From: Papio anubis
Taxonomy: Eukaryota; Chordata; Mammalia; Primates; Cercopithecidae
Assembly: GCF_008728515.1 (NCBI RefSeq)
Contig: NC_044976.1
Location: 35,859,376-35,923,375, forward strand
Length of the DNA stretch: 64,000 nt
Reading direction: 5' to 3'
A program made the position numbers and the translations under genes. The notes beneath the pieces were generated by a model. That model was not told where the DNA came from. It saw only the letters and a program-made list of their open reading frames with translations, and ran no database searches. Each line of letters begins with the position of its first letter. The stretch's first letter is position 1. This document shows, piece after piece, positions 33,839 to 46,200 of this stretch.

Positions 33839-34979
33839 CTGATTTCAAGCTCTTTTTACGTGCATTAGCCCATTTCATTTTTGTAGCAGCTCTATGTTGA
33901 AACTTTTGCCTACCCGCCCTCTGTGTTTGATGAAGACCCTGGGGTCTAGAGAGGTCAAGTCACACACTCAGGTCCCACCGGAGTGGCAGAGCTGGGTCAG
34001 GAACTCCGATGTCCCGACTCCCTGCCCAGGACCTTCACCACACAGAAGCAGCCACAGAGGGCTGTGGCTTACCTTGGCCTCGAGGAGAGGTTACACCCTG
34101 GGTTCTCTGGGAAGGAGGGAGGCGGGGAAGCCTGGGGAGGGAGGGGATGCGGAGAGGAGGGTGGAGCCGTGTCCTTGATGTGGCGGCTGGGCCTCCGTCA
34201 GGGCTGTCGCCACAGTCCTAGGGTTTGGCTCAGATGGTAATCACCATTTCCGCCAGTGTGGCAATGCCGGGTGGATCTAGGTCCGCCAGCCTTGCCAGGG
34301 AACCCAAGCCAGGCTGGCTGGGAAAGGGAGGATGCTCTGCCCAGCGTGGCCTGTGGGTCTTTGCTGTTGGAATAGGGGTCATCTTCTGCCCTGTTTCACT
34401 GCCATCAGCCAGCCTAGCTCCCAGGTAGCCAGTGACTACACCCTCAGCCTAGCTGGTACCTGACAGAGGAGGAAATGGGCCTCAGCCCCAAGTCCTCCAG
34501 GGGGAGGATAACACCTATAATTAATTAAGAACCTACTGTGTGCTGGGCTTCATCCTCTGTGGTTTGAATGAATTAGTTCATTTCATTTTCAAAATAGCTC
34601 AGTGAATTGGGTCTTCTTATCCTCATCCTACAGGTAAGAGCAGTAAAACACAAGGCCCACATCCTAGGTGGGTGGAGCCAGGATTTTGCCGAAGCTCACA
34701 ATCTTTCTAGGATACCGCGGCTTTACAGGAGGCCATGGCTACCAGCTGCCAGCCAGCTCTGCCAGAGACCACTGCCACCCCTTGCACCATCCGACCGGGT
34801 AGAGCAGGGCCCACCTTCTCCATGCCAGGCAGCTGCAAACACCCCTGCACCATTTCTACCACTTGGCTCAATTCCCAGATGGGGCTGAGCCCCTTGCTGA
34901 GCTGGTAGGGATATAAGAATGGATAAGAACAAAAATAAAATTTCCTGCAGGAACTGGATTTAAATAAAAAAAAGAAATA
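33839..34979. other. Intergenic DNA with MIR remnants
   Basis: MIR pieces at about 33,850-34,010 and 34,510-34,720 (CTACTGTGTGCTGGGCTTCA). The middle is GC-rich and unassigned. Confidence 0.45.
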
Positions 34980-35262
34980 GGCCGAGTGTCGTGGCTTATG
35001 CCTATAATCCCAGTGCTTTGGGAGGCCAAGGTAGGCAGATTTCTTTTATTTATTTATTTATTTATTTAAGAAATGGGGCCTCACTATGTTGCCCTGGCTG
35101 GTCTCAAACTCCTGGGCTTAAGTGATCTGCCCGCCTCGGCCTCCCAAAGTGCTGGGATTACGGGTGTGAGCCACTGCACCCAGCCCAGCTCAGGTGGATC
35201 TCTTGAGCCTAGGAGTTCAAGACCAGCCTGGACAACATGGTGAAACCCTGTCTCTAGTTTTT
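34980..35262 (+). repeat. Sense Alu interrupted by an antisense Alu fragment
   Basis: The outer sense Alu covers 34,980-35,041 and resumes at about 35,190 (GGTGGATCTCTTGAGCC). Between lies an antisense half-Alu with a (TTTA)n tail. Confidence 0.8.
35042..35186 (-). repeat. Antisense half-Alu nested in a sense Alu
   Basis: TTTATTTATTTATTTA tail, then the right-end reverse complement through GAGCCACTGCACCCAGCC. Confidence 0.8.
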
Positions 35263-38090
35263 TTTAATTTAAAAATTAAGTGGTAAAGGGAAGTACAAGT
35301 ACTGTGCTGAGAAAGGAAAGGTTATTTTCATCTAGGGGTGTAAGAAGAGATAACACAGAGGAGATGGTGTCTGAGTGGGGCTTGGAAAATTAAGAAAGTG
35401 GGTCTCTTTCCCATAGCAGGAAACAATGTCTTGCCTTTGAGGTGGAGGTGGGAGTTAGGGGATGTTTTCTCTAGCAAAGACCCCAGCTCCTCCATAAGAG
35501 CAGGCAGCTTCTTCCCAGCAGAGTGCATTGACTGGAAATCTTTTCTGGAAAATGATAAGAAGGGGCCAGGAGCAGCTGCAGATGACTTAGTGAGCTGGGA
35601 TTGACAGGCACCTCTTTAGGGCCTGTAGAGATACTGTCACATAATGGGATTGGCCGTAGCCAGAAGAGAGGATAACAGGGAGCCTTTGGGAGAGGGACAA
35701 GGCCAGATGCCTCAATGACAGGTAACTAACCTGCTCTGCAAAGGCTCAGACTTAAACTTGGAGAAGAAAGGGTCTGTCCACAGTGCTGGGGCAGCTACAA
35801 GCAGTTGGACCAGAGAGAAGCTGGGCAGAACTGGCAACATAATTTGCAGGGCCCAGTGCAAAAGGAAAATTATTTGAAAACTGTTCAGAATTTCGAGAAT
35901 GACAGCAGAGCACGAAACCAGCCTTGGGAACCCTTGTAAGCGTGGGTCACAGGCACATGAAGCCAGCCCTGAAGTGTGGGCTGGGGAAAGCAAGCAAGGG
36001 ATAAGGCCACAAGAAGGGCAGCCACAGGAGCCTTCTGACCTAATGGTCTGATCAAAATGAAGAGAACCCATAAACACAGGTGGGTAATCCTGAGACACAG
36101 CCAGGACCACACTCAACCTTTCCTAGATGCACCACTGAGGCCTTTGTAACTCTCCCAACCACCCAGTCCACCCCAGCCACCCAGCATTCTCCAAGAGTAC
36201 AGGTCTCGCCCTATTTGGAGGAGAGAGGGCATTTAAATTTCATCTCTCTGTGTTGGGGGAGCTCTAAATGCTGGGAAAAGATGTCATGCTTGGAGACCAT
36301 CTGGGGAAAAGGCCTCTGGAGCTGTTTCTTTAATTTACAGAACTGACAACTGAGGGTAGGGGCCTTTGGTAAGTACAAAGGGTGATGGCCCAGAAAAGAA
36401 TCAAAGTATTAATAACGGGCTCGACTGGCACCGGCCTCCTGTCCCCTGCCCTGGGGTTCATGTGGCTGGGAAGCCTGATGTCTCCTTTTCAACAGTGGGA
36501 TCAAAACTGGCTTTCAGAGCAACATAAGCCAGGGGTGATTTTTAGCACAGACGTAACTTTCTAGTTCCTTTTTCCTACCCCTCATTTTTCAGTTGCCTTT
36601 AAAGAGGCCGCAGAGAACTGAAAAACAAATCCAAGTTTAAAGAGACAAGTGCAAAAATGCAAACTGGGCAAGGGGACAGAGCCGCCAGCTGGACAAAATG
36701 TGCCTGGAAAACAGTATCCTCTGCTTGGCAGGTGCCAGGGATTTATGGTTGAGTTTTGCAGACGTTTCATCACGTTACGAGCCAGCTCAGGAGACCCTCA
36801 TAAAACTCTGCTTATATGAAAGAACAAACTAGCTGATAAAAGTCAGCTGTTGCCTATAAACGCACTGTGGGAATTGCAATTGAGTAGCGGATTTATTAGT
36901 CTGGGCTCTCTGTGCAAATTAAGAACTGCTCCACACGTTTCAATCAGAAGAGATGAGCCAGAGCAGAGAGCGTTGTTCCCCGCTCACATGATGACCAACA
37001 GGACACGCTGACCCCCACCCCCATCACTTACTCTACTAGAGACCAGAGGGAAGACTCTTGCTGAAACTTAACTCACAGAGGAGCTAGTCTCACATTCCGC
37101 TATCTCGCCTCCCACAAAAACCCACAAAAACCATCAGTCACTCTCTCCATCCACTGCATTCCCCACACATCCTTCACAACAGCCCTTCTCACGAAGGGCT
37201 TGCAGATCTGCGTGGCCTTCTAAATCATGGACTTCTTTGATTTACCTCTGTATTGCTAATGATGAGTTCTGTGCTGGGCACACAGGGAGGCCTCAGAATG
37301 AATGGATATGGATGCGACAGACTCTCAAGTCCCCTATACATAAGTTATGACTATCCCACCCCAAACAGCATAGAGGGGCTGGGGGAGCAATGCCGAGGTA
37401 CCCGTTGGACTTCAGAACTGGCAACAAAAAGGGGGAAAGAGGTGCGGCGAGGGAGTTATGGAGGCGTTTCTTCCCCAGAGAAGGGCAGTCTTTGTGGCTA
37501 CTCTACCCAGCCATCAATCTCTGTGCTAACTGCTGCTTTTTCTCAGGATGAAGGCTCTTTCTGAAGGAATGACCCGCAACAGAACGAAGGGTACTTATTA
37601 AGGATTCAGATATCTAGCCCCTCCCCGCACATACTAGATTGGAATCTCTGGGCTGGGGCCCCATAGTCTCGGAAAAATGACTTTCCTTTGGTCTATGCGG
37701 AAACCAAGAAGGAGCCTTCCAGGAAGGGTGGGGAGGAGGAGAGTGCCTGGAAGGGGTACCCCTGTCATTCCTTCAGAATCACTGGCTTTCTCCTATCAGG
37801 CCCTGAAATCAAGGGCAAAAGTGTAAGACTCTGGTAGACCGTGCTAGGATTTGCTCCAACCCTCTTGGCTATGGGATCAGAAGGGAGGGTAACTGGCAAG
37901 GTTGTGGCTGGCCTGGAAGAGGCTTGGATACTTTGTGTGCCATAGCCAAGTCCAACGGAGGTAGCTCTGCACTGCAGGATCCATGTCCTGTGCAGGACTG
38001 GGTATCAGAAAACCTTCCTCTTGTTACAGCTGAGTAGATGGTAGGCATGCTCTTGCCTTCTGTGGCAGAGAAGGAACAGTGGTGTGGGGG
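35263..38090. other. Longest repeat-poor intergenic stretch
   Basis: About 2.8 kb with almost no recognisable repeat, including the candidate enhancer block at 36.76-36.97 kb. No exon with a recognisable product was found. Confidence 0.4.
36760..36970. other. Repeat-free block, candidate conserved non-coding element
   Basis: No repeat or coding frame is recognised. Motifs include TCATCACGTTACG, an AATTGCAATT palindrome at 36872-36881 and TGCAAATTAAG near 36913. It resembles a developmental enhancer, but this is pattern judgement only. Confidence 0.3.
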
Positions 38091-38330
38091 AAAGCACCTT
38101 TCACCAGAATCAGGCAAGCCCTGGAGCAAATGCTGGCAACATCAGTGACAAGCTGTGGGCATTTAGAGAATTTACCAGGTCTCTGTCTCAGTCTCCTCAT
38201 CTACCTAATGGAAGTAAGCATACTTGTTTCAATATTTGTTAGGGTTTAGAAAGATATTAAAGAGCCTAGCACAGAGCTATACACTTAGTGGGTGGCTAAT
38301 AAAGCTTAAGTGAATTTCAGTTCCTTAAAT
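38090..38330 (+). repeat. MIR
   Basis: GTCTCAGTCTCCTCATCTAC and AAAGAGCCTAGCACAGAGC blocks. Confidence 0.65.
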
Positions 38331-38344
38331 GCTCATGAATGTAC

Positions 38345-38505
38345 CCAAAGCCTTCACTATCTCCTCTTAGTTAAACCTTACAACCCTGTAAGGACATATC
38401 ATCACTTCCACTATACAGATGAGAAAACAGACTTAGGGAAAATTACTTGCCCAAGATCACATAGCTAGCAAAGGCTGAGCTGAGACTTGAACCCAGGTCT
38501 AGGTT
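38345..38505 (+). repeat. MIR
   Basis: CTATACAGATGAGAAAACAG, CTTGCCCAAGATCACATAGC and GACTTGAACCCAGGTC in order. Confidence 0.85.
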
Positions 38506-39165
38506 CTCTCCTTCCCCTCATCCCCAAAACTACTCCCTGAAATGTGCACTCTTCCTCCCTTCTCATAGGGAAATGGAATTATAAACGATCCAGTGTTTGA
38601 GCAGGTTGGGAAGGCATCTGGATTCTCATCCCACTTAAAGACTGGTGTAATACAGTCCCCATAAAGCCGGGGCTCTCCTTGGGCAGACAGGAGACCTTCT
38701 CTTTAGGGCCCAGGCAACCCAGCACCTTGAGACAACCCTTACTCTGAGAGAAGAATCTGAAGGTCAATTTCTAGATGTGGATGGGGAGGGACAGGATAGA
38801 GGGAAACCAAAATTCTTCATTTCATCCCAAGACTGTCTTACACTGACAGAGAAAGGGGTTCTGACCCAGCTGAGGGAAAACAGAACAGAACTCACATTGG
38901 TGTCTTCATCCATAAGCCAGTGGCATACATAAAGGAGGAGCACCAGAAGGATTCCCATTGTGGTGACTCTCCCTGAATTCGTTTATCAATTTAATGATTC
39001 CAGTAAAAGATACTGACAATTTATTTTCTGTTGTTGTTGGAAGGTAGTGGAATTAGCTAAATGGAAAATTCCAGGGGGTGGAGGGGAGGCCTAATGAACA
39101 AGAGTGGGAGTACAGGGGGGTTGCTACTATAAAAACCAATAGGTATGAAGACTTTGGAAACAGAT
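38506..39165. other. Intergenic unique DNA
   Basis: Nothing recognised. Confidence 0.3.
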
Positions 39166-39169
39166 GTCC

Positions 39170-39345
39170 ACCCTAAGGGGCTATTTTAAGTAAATTATGG
39201 TTTACCCACACAACAGAAATCTATGCAACTGTTTAAAACAATGTAAGGAAACTCTTATATATATAGGATGAAGTCCAAGATACAGTAAGAAAGAACAAGG
39301 TGCAAAAGTGGGAATATGGTATGTTAGCCTTCATATAAAAATGGA
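39170..39345 (+). repeat. L1 3' region fragment
   Basis: AAATTATGGTTTACCCACAC and ATGAAGTCCAAGATACAGTA resemble the old L1 3' region. Confidence 0.55.
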
Positions 39346-39349
39346 GGTT

Positions 39350-39765
39350 TTTTTGATGTAGTGATTATCTATTGCTGTGGAACAAATGGCCCCAAACTTA
39401 GTGATTTAAAACATTTATTATCCCCGTTTACATGGATCAGGAATCCGGGCACCGCTTAGCAGGCTGCCTTTGGCTCGGGTCTTCAAGAGGCTGTAGTCAA
39501 GCTGTCAGCAGGGGCTGTGGACCCATTAGAAGGTTCAACTGTGGGAGGGAGGATCTGTTTCCAAGTTCAGTCACATGGTTGTTGGCAGGCATTGGTCTCT
39601 CACATGAGCCTCTCCACAGGGCTGCCTCAGCATCGCAGCTGCCTTTCCCCAGGGTGGGTGATCCCAGAGACAGAGAGCACCCAAGATGGAAGCTGAAGTC
39701 TTTTTTACCTATTTCAGAAGTAACAGCCTACCACTTTTGTAGCATTTTATTCATCAATGTATATC
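39350..39765. repeat. Old interspersed repeat, class not assigned
   Basis: TATCTATTGCTGTGGAACAA through CAGCTGCCTTTCCCCAGGG matches a common mammalian repeat I recognise by pattern but cannot name with confidence. Confidence 0.5.
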
Positions 39766-39769
39766 TGTG

Positions 39770-40069
39770 GCCAGGTGTGGTGGCTCACGCTTGTAATCCC
39801 AGCACTTTGGGAGGCAGAGGCAGGCAGATCATGAGATCAAGAGATCGAGACCATCTTGGCCAACATGGTGAAACCCTGTCTCTACTAAAAATGCAAAAAT
39901 TAGCTGGGCCTGGTGGCACACATCTGTAGTCCCAGCTACTCGGGAGGCTGAGTCGGGAGAATCACTTGAACCCGGGAGGTGGAGGTTGCAGTGAGGCAAG
40001 ATCACGCCATTGCACTCCAGCCTGGTAACAGAGCGAGACTGTCACAAAAAAAAAAAAAAAAAAAAAAAA
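39770..40069 (+). repeat. Alu
   Basis: Full sense Alu with a 24-base A tail. Confidence 0.9.
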
Positions 40070-40237
40070 GTCCATCTGGAAGGGGAGGGGAGTACACAAG
40101 GGCATGAATACCAGAGGTGGGAGCACTGGGGGCTGTCTTTGAGGATACCTACCCACCACACTCACACAGGCATAGTGTTTCTGGAAAGATACACTAGAAA
40201 CATTCAATATTGGTTGCCTTCAGGGAAGGAAATTGGG

Positions 40238-40414
40238 AAACTCCCACCTCAGCCTCCCAAATAGCTAGGACTACAGGCACACATCCCCACACCTGGCTCG
40301 TATTTTTTTGTAGAGACAGGGTTGCCCAACTAGTCTAAACTCCTGACCTCAAGCCATCCTCCCACCTTGGCCTCCCAAAGTGCTAGTATAGGCAAGAGCC
40401 ATTGTGCCCAGCCT
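40238..40414 (-). repeat. Partial Alu
   Basis: Right half of a reverse-complement Alu, no T-tail. Confidence 0.8.
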
Positions 40415-40473
40415 AATAGGTATGCTCTTGCATACCTATTTTACAATATTGATGTATCACTTAAAAAATAAAC

Positions 40474-40775
40474 CAGGCTGGGTGTGGTGGCTCACGCCTA
40501 TAATCCCAGCACTTTGGGAGGCCGAGACAGGCAGATCACTTGAGGTCAGGAGTTCGACACCAGCTTGGCCAACATGGTGAGACCTCGTCTCTATTAAAAA
40601 TACAAAAATTAGCCAGGCATGGTGGTAAGCACCTGTAATCTCAGCTACTCAGGAGGCTGAGGCAGGAGAACCACTTGAACCCAGGAGGCAGAGGTTGCAG
40701 TGAGCTGAGATGGTGCCTCTGCACTCCAGCCTGGGTGAGAGTGAGACTCTGTTTCAAAAATATAAAATTTATTTT
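40474..40775 (+). repeat. Alu
   Basis: Full sense Alu, diverged tail. Confidence 0.9.
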
Positions 40776-41209
40776 AAGTTTAAAAAGAACAATGAAAAAT
40801 ATGGCATTTTAACAGACAAAATACTAACAGGGAACAAAATAAAAACAGTAACAATTATACTTCAATACTATATAGTTATTACTAGCACCATAAACATGCT
40901 TGTTTCTACTTAGCCATTACTTGCTTCCATGAGGGAGGTTTAAAAACCTCTTTATTACACATGCATACACATAAGCAAGCAACTCCCTTTTGTAGAGCAA
41001 AATACAAACGCTTGAGCTGGGATTCACAATCCTCCTCAGAGTTTGGTTCCAGTCCACCCTTACTGACCCATTTCCTGCCATCCTTCCATCCATCTGTGAA
41101 CTCGTTATTTGCGATACTGAACTATTATTTGCCAGTTCTGGAGGGTAAAGGCAACAAGCACAATGCCTGGCACACAGCAAACTTTCATTAAGTGCTGGCT
41201 TCCATTCTG
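40776..41209. other. AT-rich intergenic DNA
   Basis: Possible L2 3' pieces at 41,130-41,200 (AATGCCTGGCACACAGCAAA). No gene. Confidence 0.35.
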
Positions 41210-41640
41210 CCTCAAACACGGCCTTTGTTTAGACTGTCTCCTGTGTGTGGAATGCCCCGCACCCCTCTCCTAGCCCCAAGTAAAATTCCCTCCAAGGCAC
41301 ACGGCGAATGTCACTGTCATCAAGGAGTCCCACAGGCAATTAGTTATCACCTCTATTCTCCCATAGCACCTGTTTTTACCTTAACTCTGACACTTTTATT
41401 ATTGTATTACAACTTAAATCTCCGCCATCCAAAGTCTGGTCCTTGGACCGTTAGCTGGGACCTCGTTTGAAATGCAGAATCTGGGCCCCATCCCAGACCT
41501 ACAGAATCAAAACCAAAATTTCCACAAGATATCAGTGATTTATTTGCACATTCATCTTTCCCTGGTGGAATTGTGAGCCTTTCTAGGGCTCTCTTTTATT
41601 TCTGTCCCCAGAGCCCAACATAAGACTTGACGCTCAAACG
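41210..41640 (+). repeat. L2 3' end split by a hAT fragment
   Basis: L2-like CATAGCACCTGTTTTTACC on the left and GAATTGTGAGCCTTTCTAGG on the right. Between (about 41,424-41,535) is a MER5-type piece with TGGTCCTTGGACC and CCCATCCCAGACCTAC. Confidence 0.6.
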
Positions 41641-42001
41641 CTTTTTAAGTTTTATTTGCAATACTTATAAGATAGATTTTAATTCCTAGAAAAATAAATA
41701 CACATTATTAATAATAATTATCTGGCAGATAGATAATAGTACATTTCTATGTAGCGTTTTAAATTTTCATAATCAGAATGTATTACCTTTACAGATAGGA
41801 AAACAAAAAGATTTGGGAAAATGCATGTAAAATGTAAGAAAAAAGGTAAATTGTAGATACAATACATTCACAAAAGGAATATAACTGTGTTGAGCTATAT
41901 TTATAAAAAGATGAACAAATTATATTAGGTTTTTAAAAAAAGACAACCTAACAGTATGTATCGATGATACCATGTTTGTCCTTTAAAAAAATTTGTGAAT
42001 T
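41641..42001. other. AT-rich intergenic DNA
   Basis: Possibly L1-derived; nothing specific recognised. Confidence 0.3.
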
Positions 42002-42127
42002 AGCCGGGAGCAGTGGCTCACGCCTGTGTTCCCAACATTTTGGGAGGCTCAGGTGGGAAGATCCCTTGAGCTCAGGAGTTTGAGCTGGGCAATATAGTGA
42101 GACCCTATCTACATTAAAAGAAAAAAT
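42002..42127 (+). repeat. Free left Alu monomer-like fragment
   Basis: AGCCGGGAGCAGTGGCTCAC through ATAGTGAGACCCTATC, one monomer only. Confidence 0.8.
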
Positions 42128-43183
42128 TTGTAAATAGACACTGAAAAGATACATATCAAAATATCTCTAATGAAGTTTGTTTTACAATTTTCTACATTTT
42201 ACATTTTTTTCTAGTTTTCCTATGATCTTTATAAAAGCTTATCACTTACAAGAAAAAAAGTTATTTTCATTTTTGAAAAACATCTATACCCTTCACTAAG
42301 TCCCTTTACATTCAATGACCAAGATTTCTACAACACCCTGGGAAGTTGAAAGGTCTGAAAGTAACACGGCCATTACATAGACGAAGGCAGCAGGCCTTGG
42401 AAATGTAACCCTGATGGACTGACTCTGGGCTGGCGTTCTCCCACCCCTGCAGGTACTACAGACTCAGAGGAATGTGGCAAGTCAGATGCCAGCTTTGGGC
42501 AAAAAACCTCCTGTCATGTCAGGAGTCTCACCATGCCCAGTTACTTCCTCTGAGACAGTAACAGCAATAGGGGAACACTTCAAAGACAAAGCATTCAGAA
42601 TGATTCATGCTGCACCACCTCCCCCTGGTGGCAGGCTCTGGAAATTGGCTTGAGGATAACTATTGCAATTGGTCACTATTTTTAAAATACATTTTCTGTC
42701 AAAATCACCCTTATTTCTTGAAATCATCAAAATCACTTTTTCTTTTGTCAAGGATTCAGATATTGACAAAAGACACAAAACCAGGACCTGGTGTCAACCA
42801 GACAATGCTCTGGATGATGCCAAGGGCAGTGTGGCTCTTTGCCTCCTGTCCTTGCTTCCCCACCTCTTCAAGTCTACAGTGGAGGCAAGGCACTATGTTC
42901 TTCAGCACCATCTTTCCTGCTGTGTCTCTATCTCCATCCACTTCCCTGAGCCTCAGAAAAGGGCAAGGTGTGGCTCACATACCCTCAGCCATGGCCTGGC
43001 ATGCTGCAGCTCCAACATCAGACATCTAGGCACTAATCCTCCCCAAGACCCAGTCCTCAGGTTCAAGGCACTGATATTTCAAATATGTGAGACTGAAATA
43101 CTGACGTTTCTTTACAAACATCAGGGTTTAGAATGTCAGTCTTCCACTGTGGGGCCCATGGTCTCCAGATACGCACAGCTTCC
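42128..43183. other. AIRIM 3' untranslated region and downstream DNA
   Basis: AIRIM 3'UTR should fill the right part of this block. No AATAAA or ATTAAA is visible on the minus strand within 500 bp; AAGAAA at about 42,735 and AATAAG at about 42,711 are weak options. Open frames on the plus strand here are antisense shadows. Confidence 0.4.
42618..42634 (-). promoter_or_regulatory. Candidate CTCF site near the AIRIM 3' end
   Basis: The minus strand reads TGCCACCAGGGGGAGG, a close match to the CTCF core CCACCAGGGGGCGC. It lies about 550 bp below the AIRIM stop codon, at the edge between the gene and the gene-free interval. Confidence 0.5.
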
Positions 43184-43221
43184 TTACTCTTCCAGGAAGA
43201 AGGAAACATTCAATAGGATAT
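43184..43221 (-). CDS. AIRIM: AIRIM last coding exon (residues 192-203 and stop)
   Basis: Acceptor TTTCAG at 43227-43222. The 38 coding bases read DILLNVSFFLEE then TAA at 43186-43184, exactly completing 612 nt. The 3' untranslated region continues leftward for an unknown distance, probably a few hundred bases to about 42.6-42.9 kb. Confidence 0.94.
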
Positions 43222-46200
43222 CTGAAATAGGAAGAAAGAAAAAATGGCATCATCACCTCTCCCGAGAACATAAAACACAGAGGCACAGCGAGGGTACCTT
43301 CCTAAAGCTTCCAAAGAGGTAAGCCACAGGGAGAGAAAGGAGGAGAGGAGACACGAAGGAAGAACACAAACCAGTACCTTGTACAAGATCTTGGTGTTCG
43401 TCTTTTGAAATTCGGTCCCAGGCCTTGGGCAAAGCTTGGATGTTTGCCAAGTCTCCCCACCGGATAGAGGAAAGAAGATACTTTCTATTCAGGTACCTTT
43501 CTGGAAGTTAAGGACTGCTCAAAAGAAAATGAAATATGCTGAAGTTAAAAAAACACCCTGGTGAGAACCAGAGGGAGCTATAAAAATGAAAGTGCAGATA
43601 TCCTTACATTGTACCAGGTGGGCCTGATTCACCTATGCTACAAATATTTCCTGAGCAACTGTTTACTAATATGGCTTTGTGCTACAGGGAAAGAGGAATG
43701 AAACCATCTCTGAAATCTGGGATCTCAGTATGGTGAGGACAAAACCAGATCCTGGAAAGAAAGAACAAAAGTGACATGAGAGGTAAAGCTAGTGGAGGTT
43801 CAGAGGATAAATACACCCAATTCAGAGGAAGCAGGGACACCCCAGCTGGTAGGAAACATAAATGAAGGCACAGACGCATAGAATGAATTCAGGGAAAGCA
43901 AATCTTCCAGTCTGCTCAGCATGGACACCACATGGAAAGCAGTCAGAAAGGCTGAAAGGTGGGCTAAGTCAGAACAAAAAGAACACTGAGTACCAAGGCA
44001 GGGCTCTGAACTTTATCCCATTAGCAACAGGAGCTATTCCTATACTGTACAGTACAATTCTGATCCTAAGAAGCAGGATCAGAGCCAGACTTCCTGAAGG
44101 AATAGAGGTCATTAATTGGAGTCAGCTTAGAGGGAAAGAAACTAGACAGAGAAACCCGTCAAGAGGCTACATGCAATTAAGAATCCAAGTGAGAGGTAAG
44201 AAGCCATGTAAGCAGCAGAGGGGACAGAGAAGGAAAATCAAAGAAGCACCAAGGAAACAGAGGGAAAGGACTTGACGAGTGACTGTGTAAATACTCTAGC
44301 ACATAGCAAGTGCTTAGTAATGTCAGCCGCAGTTCTTGCTCCTTCTGCCCATGTTCCTGTTGCTGTTACTACTGCTGCTACCAACACATTTTTTTTTTTG
44401 AGACGGAGTCTCACTCTGTCGCCCAGGCTGGAATGCAGTGGCCAGATCTCAGCTCACTGCAAGCTCCGCCTCCTGGGTTCACGCCATTCTCCTGCCTCAG
44501 CCTCCCGAGTAGCTGGGACTATAGGCGCCCGCCACCTCGCCCGGCTAATTTTTTGTATTTTTTAGTAGAGACGGGGTTTCACCGTGTTAGCCAGCATGGT
44601 CTCGATCTCCTGACCTCGTGATCCGCCCGTCTTGGCCTCCCAAAAGTGCTGGGATTACAGGCTTGAGCCACCGCGCCCGGCCTACCAACACATTTAAAAG
44701 GGAAAATAAGCTGGGCGCAGTGGCTCATGCCTGTAATCCCAGCACTTCGGGAGGCCAAGCTGATAGGACCACCTGAGGTCAGGAGTTTGAGACCAGCCTG
44801 GCCAACATGGTGAAACCCTATCTCTACTAAAACTACAAAAATTAGCCGGGTGTGGTGGCAGGTGCCTGTAATCTCAGCTACTTGGGAGGCTGAGGCAGGA
44901 GAATTGCTTGAACCCGGGAGGTGGAGGTTGCAGTGAGCCAAGATCATGCCACTGCACTCCAGCCTGGGCAACAAGAGCAAAACTCTGTCTCAAAAAATAA
45001 ATAAATAAAAGAGAAAATAGGGCGGGTTCTACAACTCAAGGAAAAGGGGGCTGAATTTGACGGCTAGATTGAGGAGTTCAATTTTAAACTTGAGTTTGCA
45101 GTTCCAAGAACAATCCAGTTGGAGGCATCTGCAGGAAACCAAAAGTCAAGACTGGAGACAAGAAAAATTCACATGAAGGCAGAAACCTAAGCCAAAGGCT
45201 AAAATCAGGTATCAGACAAGAATTGGGAGACCAGGCATGGTGGCTCACACTTGTACTCTTAGCACTTTGGGAAGCCAAGGTAGTAGGATCATTGAGGCCA
45301 GGAGTTCAAGACCAGTCTGGTCAACACAGCAAGACCCCATCTCCTAGGCAAAAAAAAATTTTTTGAGAGAAAAATGTTAGAGCTTCAACTAACTGGTCTT
45401 TCTGCTTTTACCCTTGCCCCTACTACCCCAAATCTTACCCTAGAACGAAGCCAGAATGATACTGTTAAAAACATAGGTCTTATCCTGTTACTCCTTAATC
45501 AAAAGTTTCTAAGAGCTTTTTCTGTCACTCCAATGCTTTTTCTTTTGGTGGGGGTGGGGGCGGTTTGAGACAGGGTCTTGCTCTGTCACCTAGGCTGGTG
45601 ATAACACTCAGGCTGGCGATCATGGCTCTCTGCAGCCTTGACCTTCCAGGATCAAGCAACCCTCCCAACTCAGCCTCCTGAGTAGCTGGGACTAAGCTGC
45701 ACACCATCATGCCTGGCCCAAAATTATTATTATTATTATTATTATTATTTTTTGGAGACAGAGTTTCACTTTATCACCCAGGCTGGAGTGTAGTGGCACA
45801 ATCTCAGCTCACTGCGGCCTCAACCTCCCCCAGTTCAAGCAATCCTCCAGCCTTACCCTCCCGAGTAGCTGGGACTACAGACTACAGGCACATACCACCA
45901 CGCGTGGCTAATTTTTGTATTTTTTGTAGAGATGGGGTTTCACCATGTTGCCCAGGCTGGTCTCAAACTCCTGGGCTCAAGCAATCCTCCCACCTCAGCC
46001 TCCCAAAGTGCAAGGATTACAGGCATGAGCCACCACGCCCGGACCCCAAATTCTTTCAAAGACCTTCAAGGCCCTAGAAAGTCGAGCCCCTCCGTCTTTC
46101 TACCCTCACCTGCTATTAGGCTCCTCCTCATACTCTAGTCTAGTCTCCTCACTATTTCCTGAATAGACCACGAATGTTCTTACCTCAAGGCCTTTGCATT

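Noticed and set aside
42663..43322. A 219-codon open frame on the plus strand
   Set aside because: It runs antisense through the last AIRIM exon and its 3' region, has no recognisable domain, and gets part of its openness from the coding exon on the other strand.
43386..43503. CAG at 43503-43501 as the acceptor for AIRIM coding exon 3
   Set aside because: Splicing there adds five bases and puts TAG in frame within a few codons; the AAAG acceptor restores the known protein.
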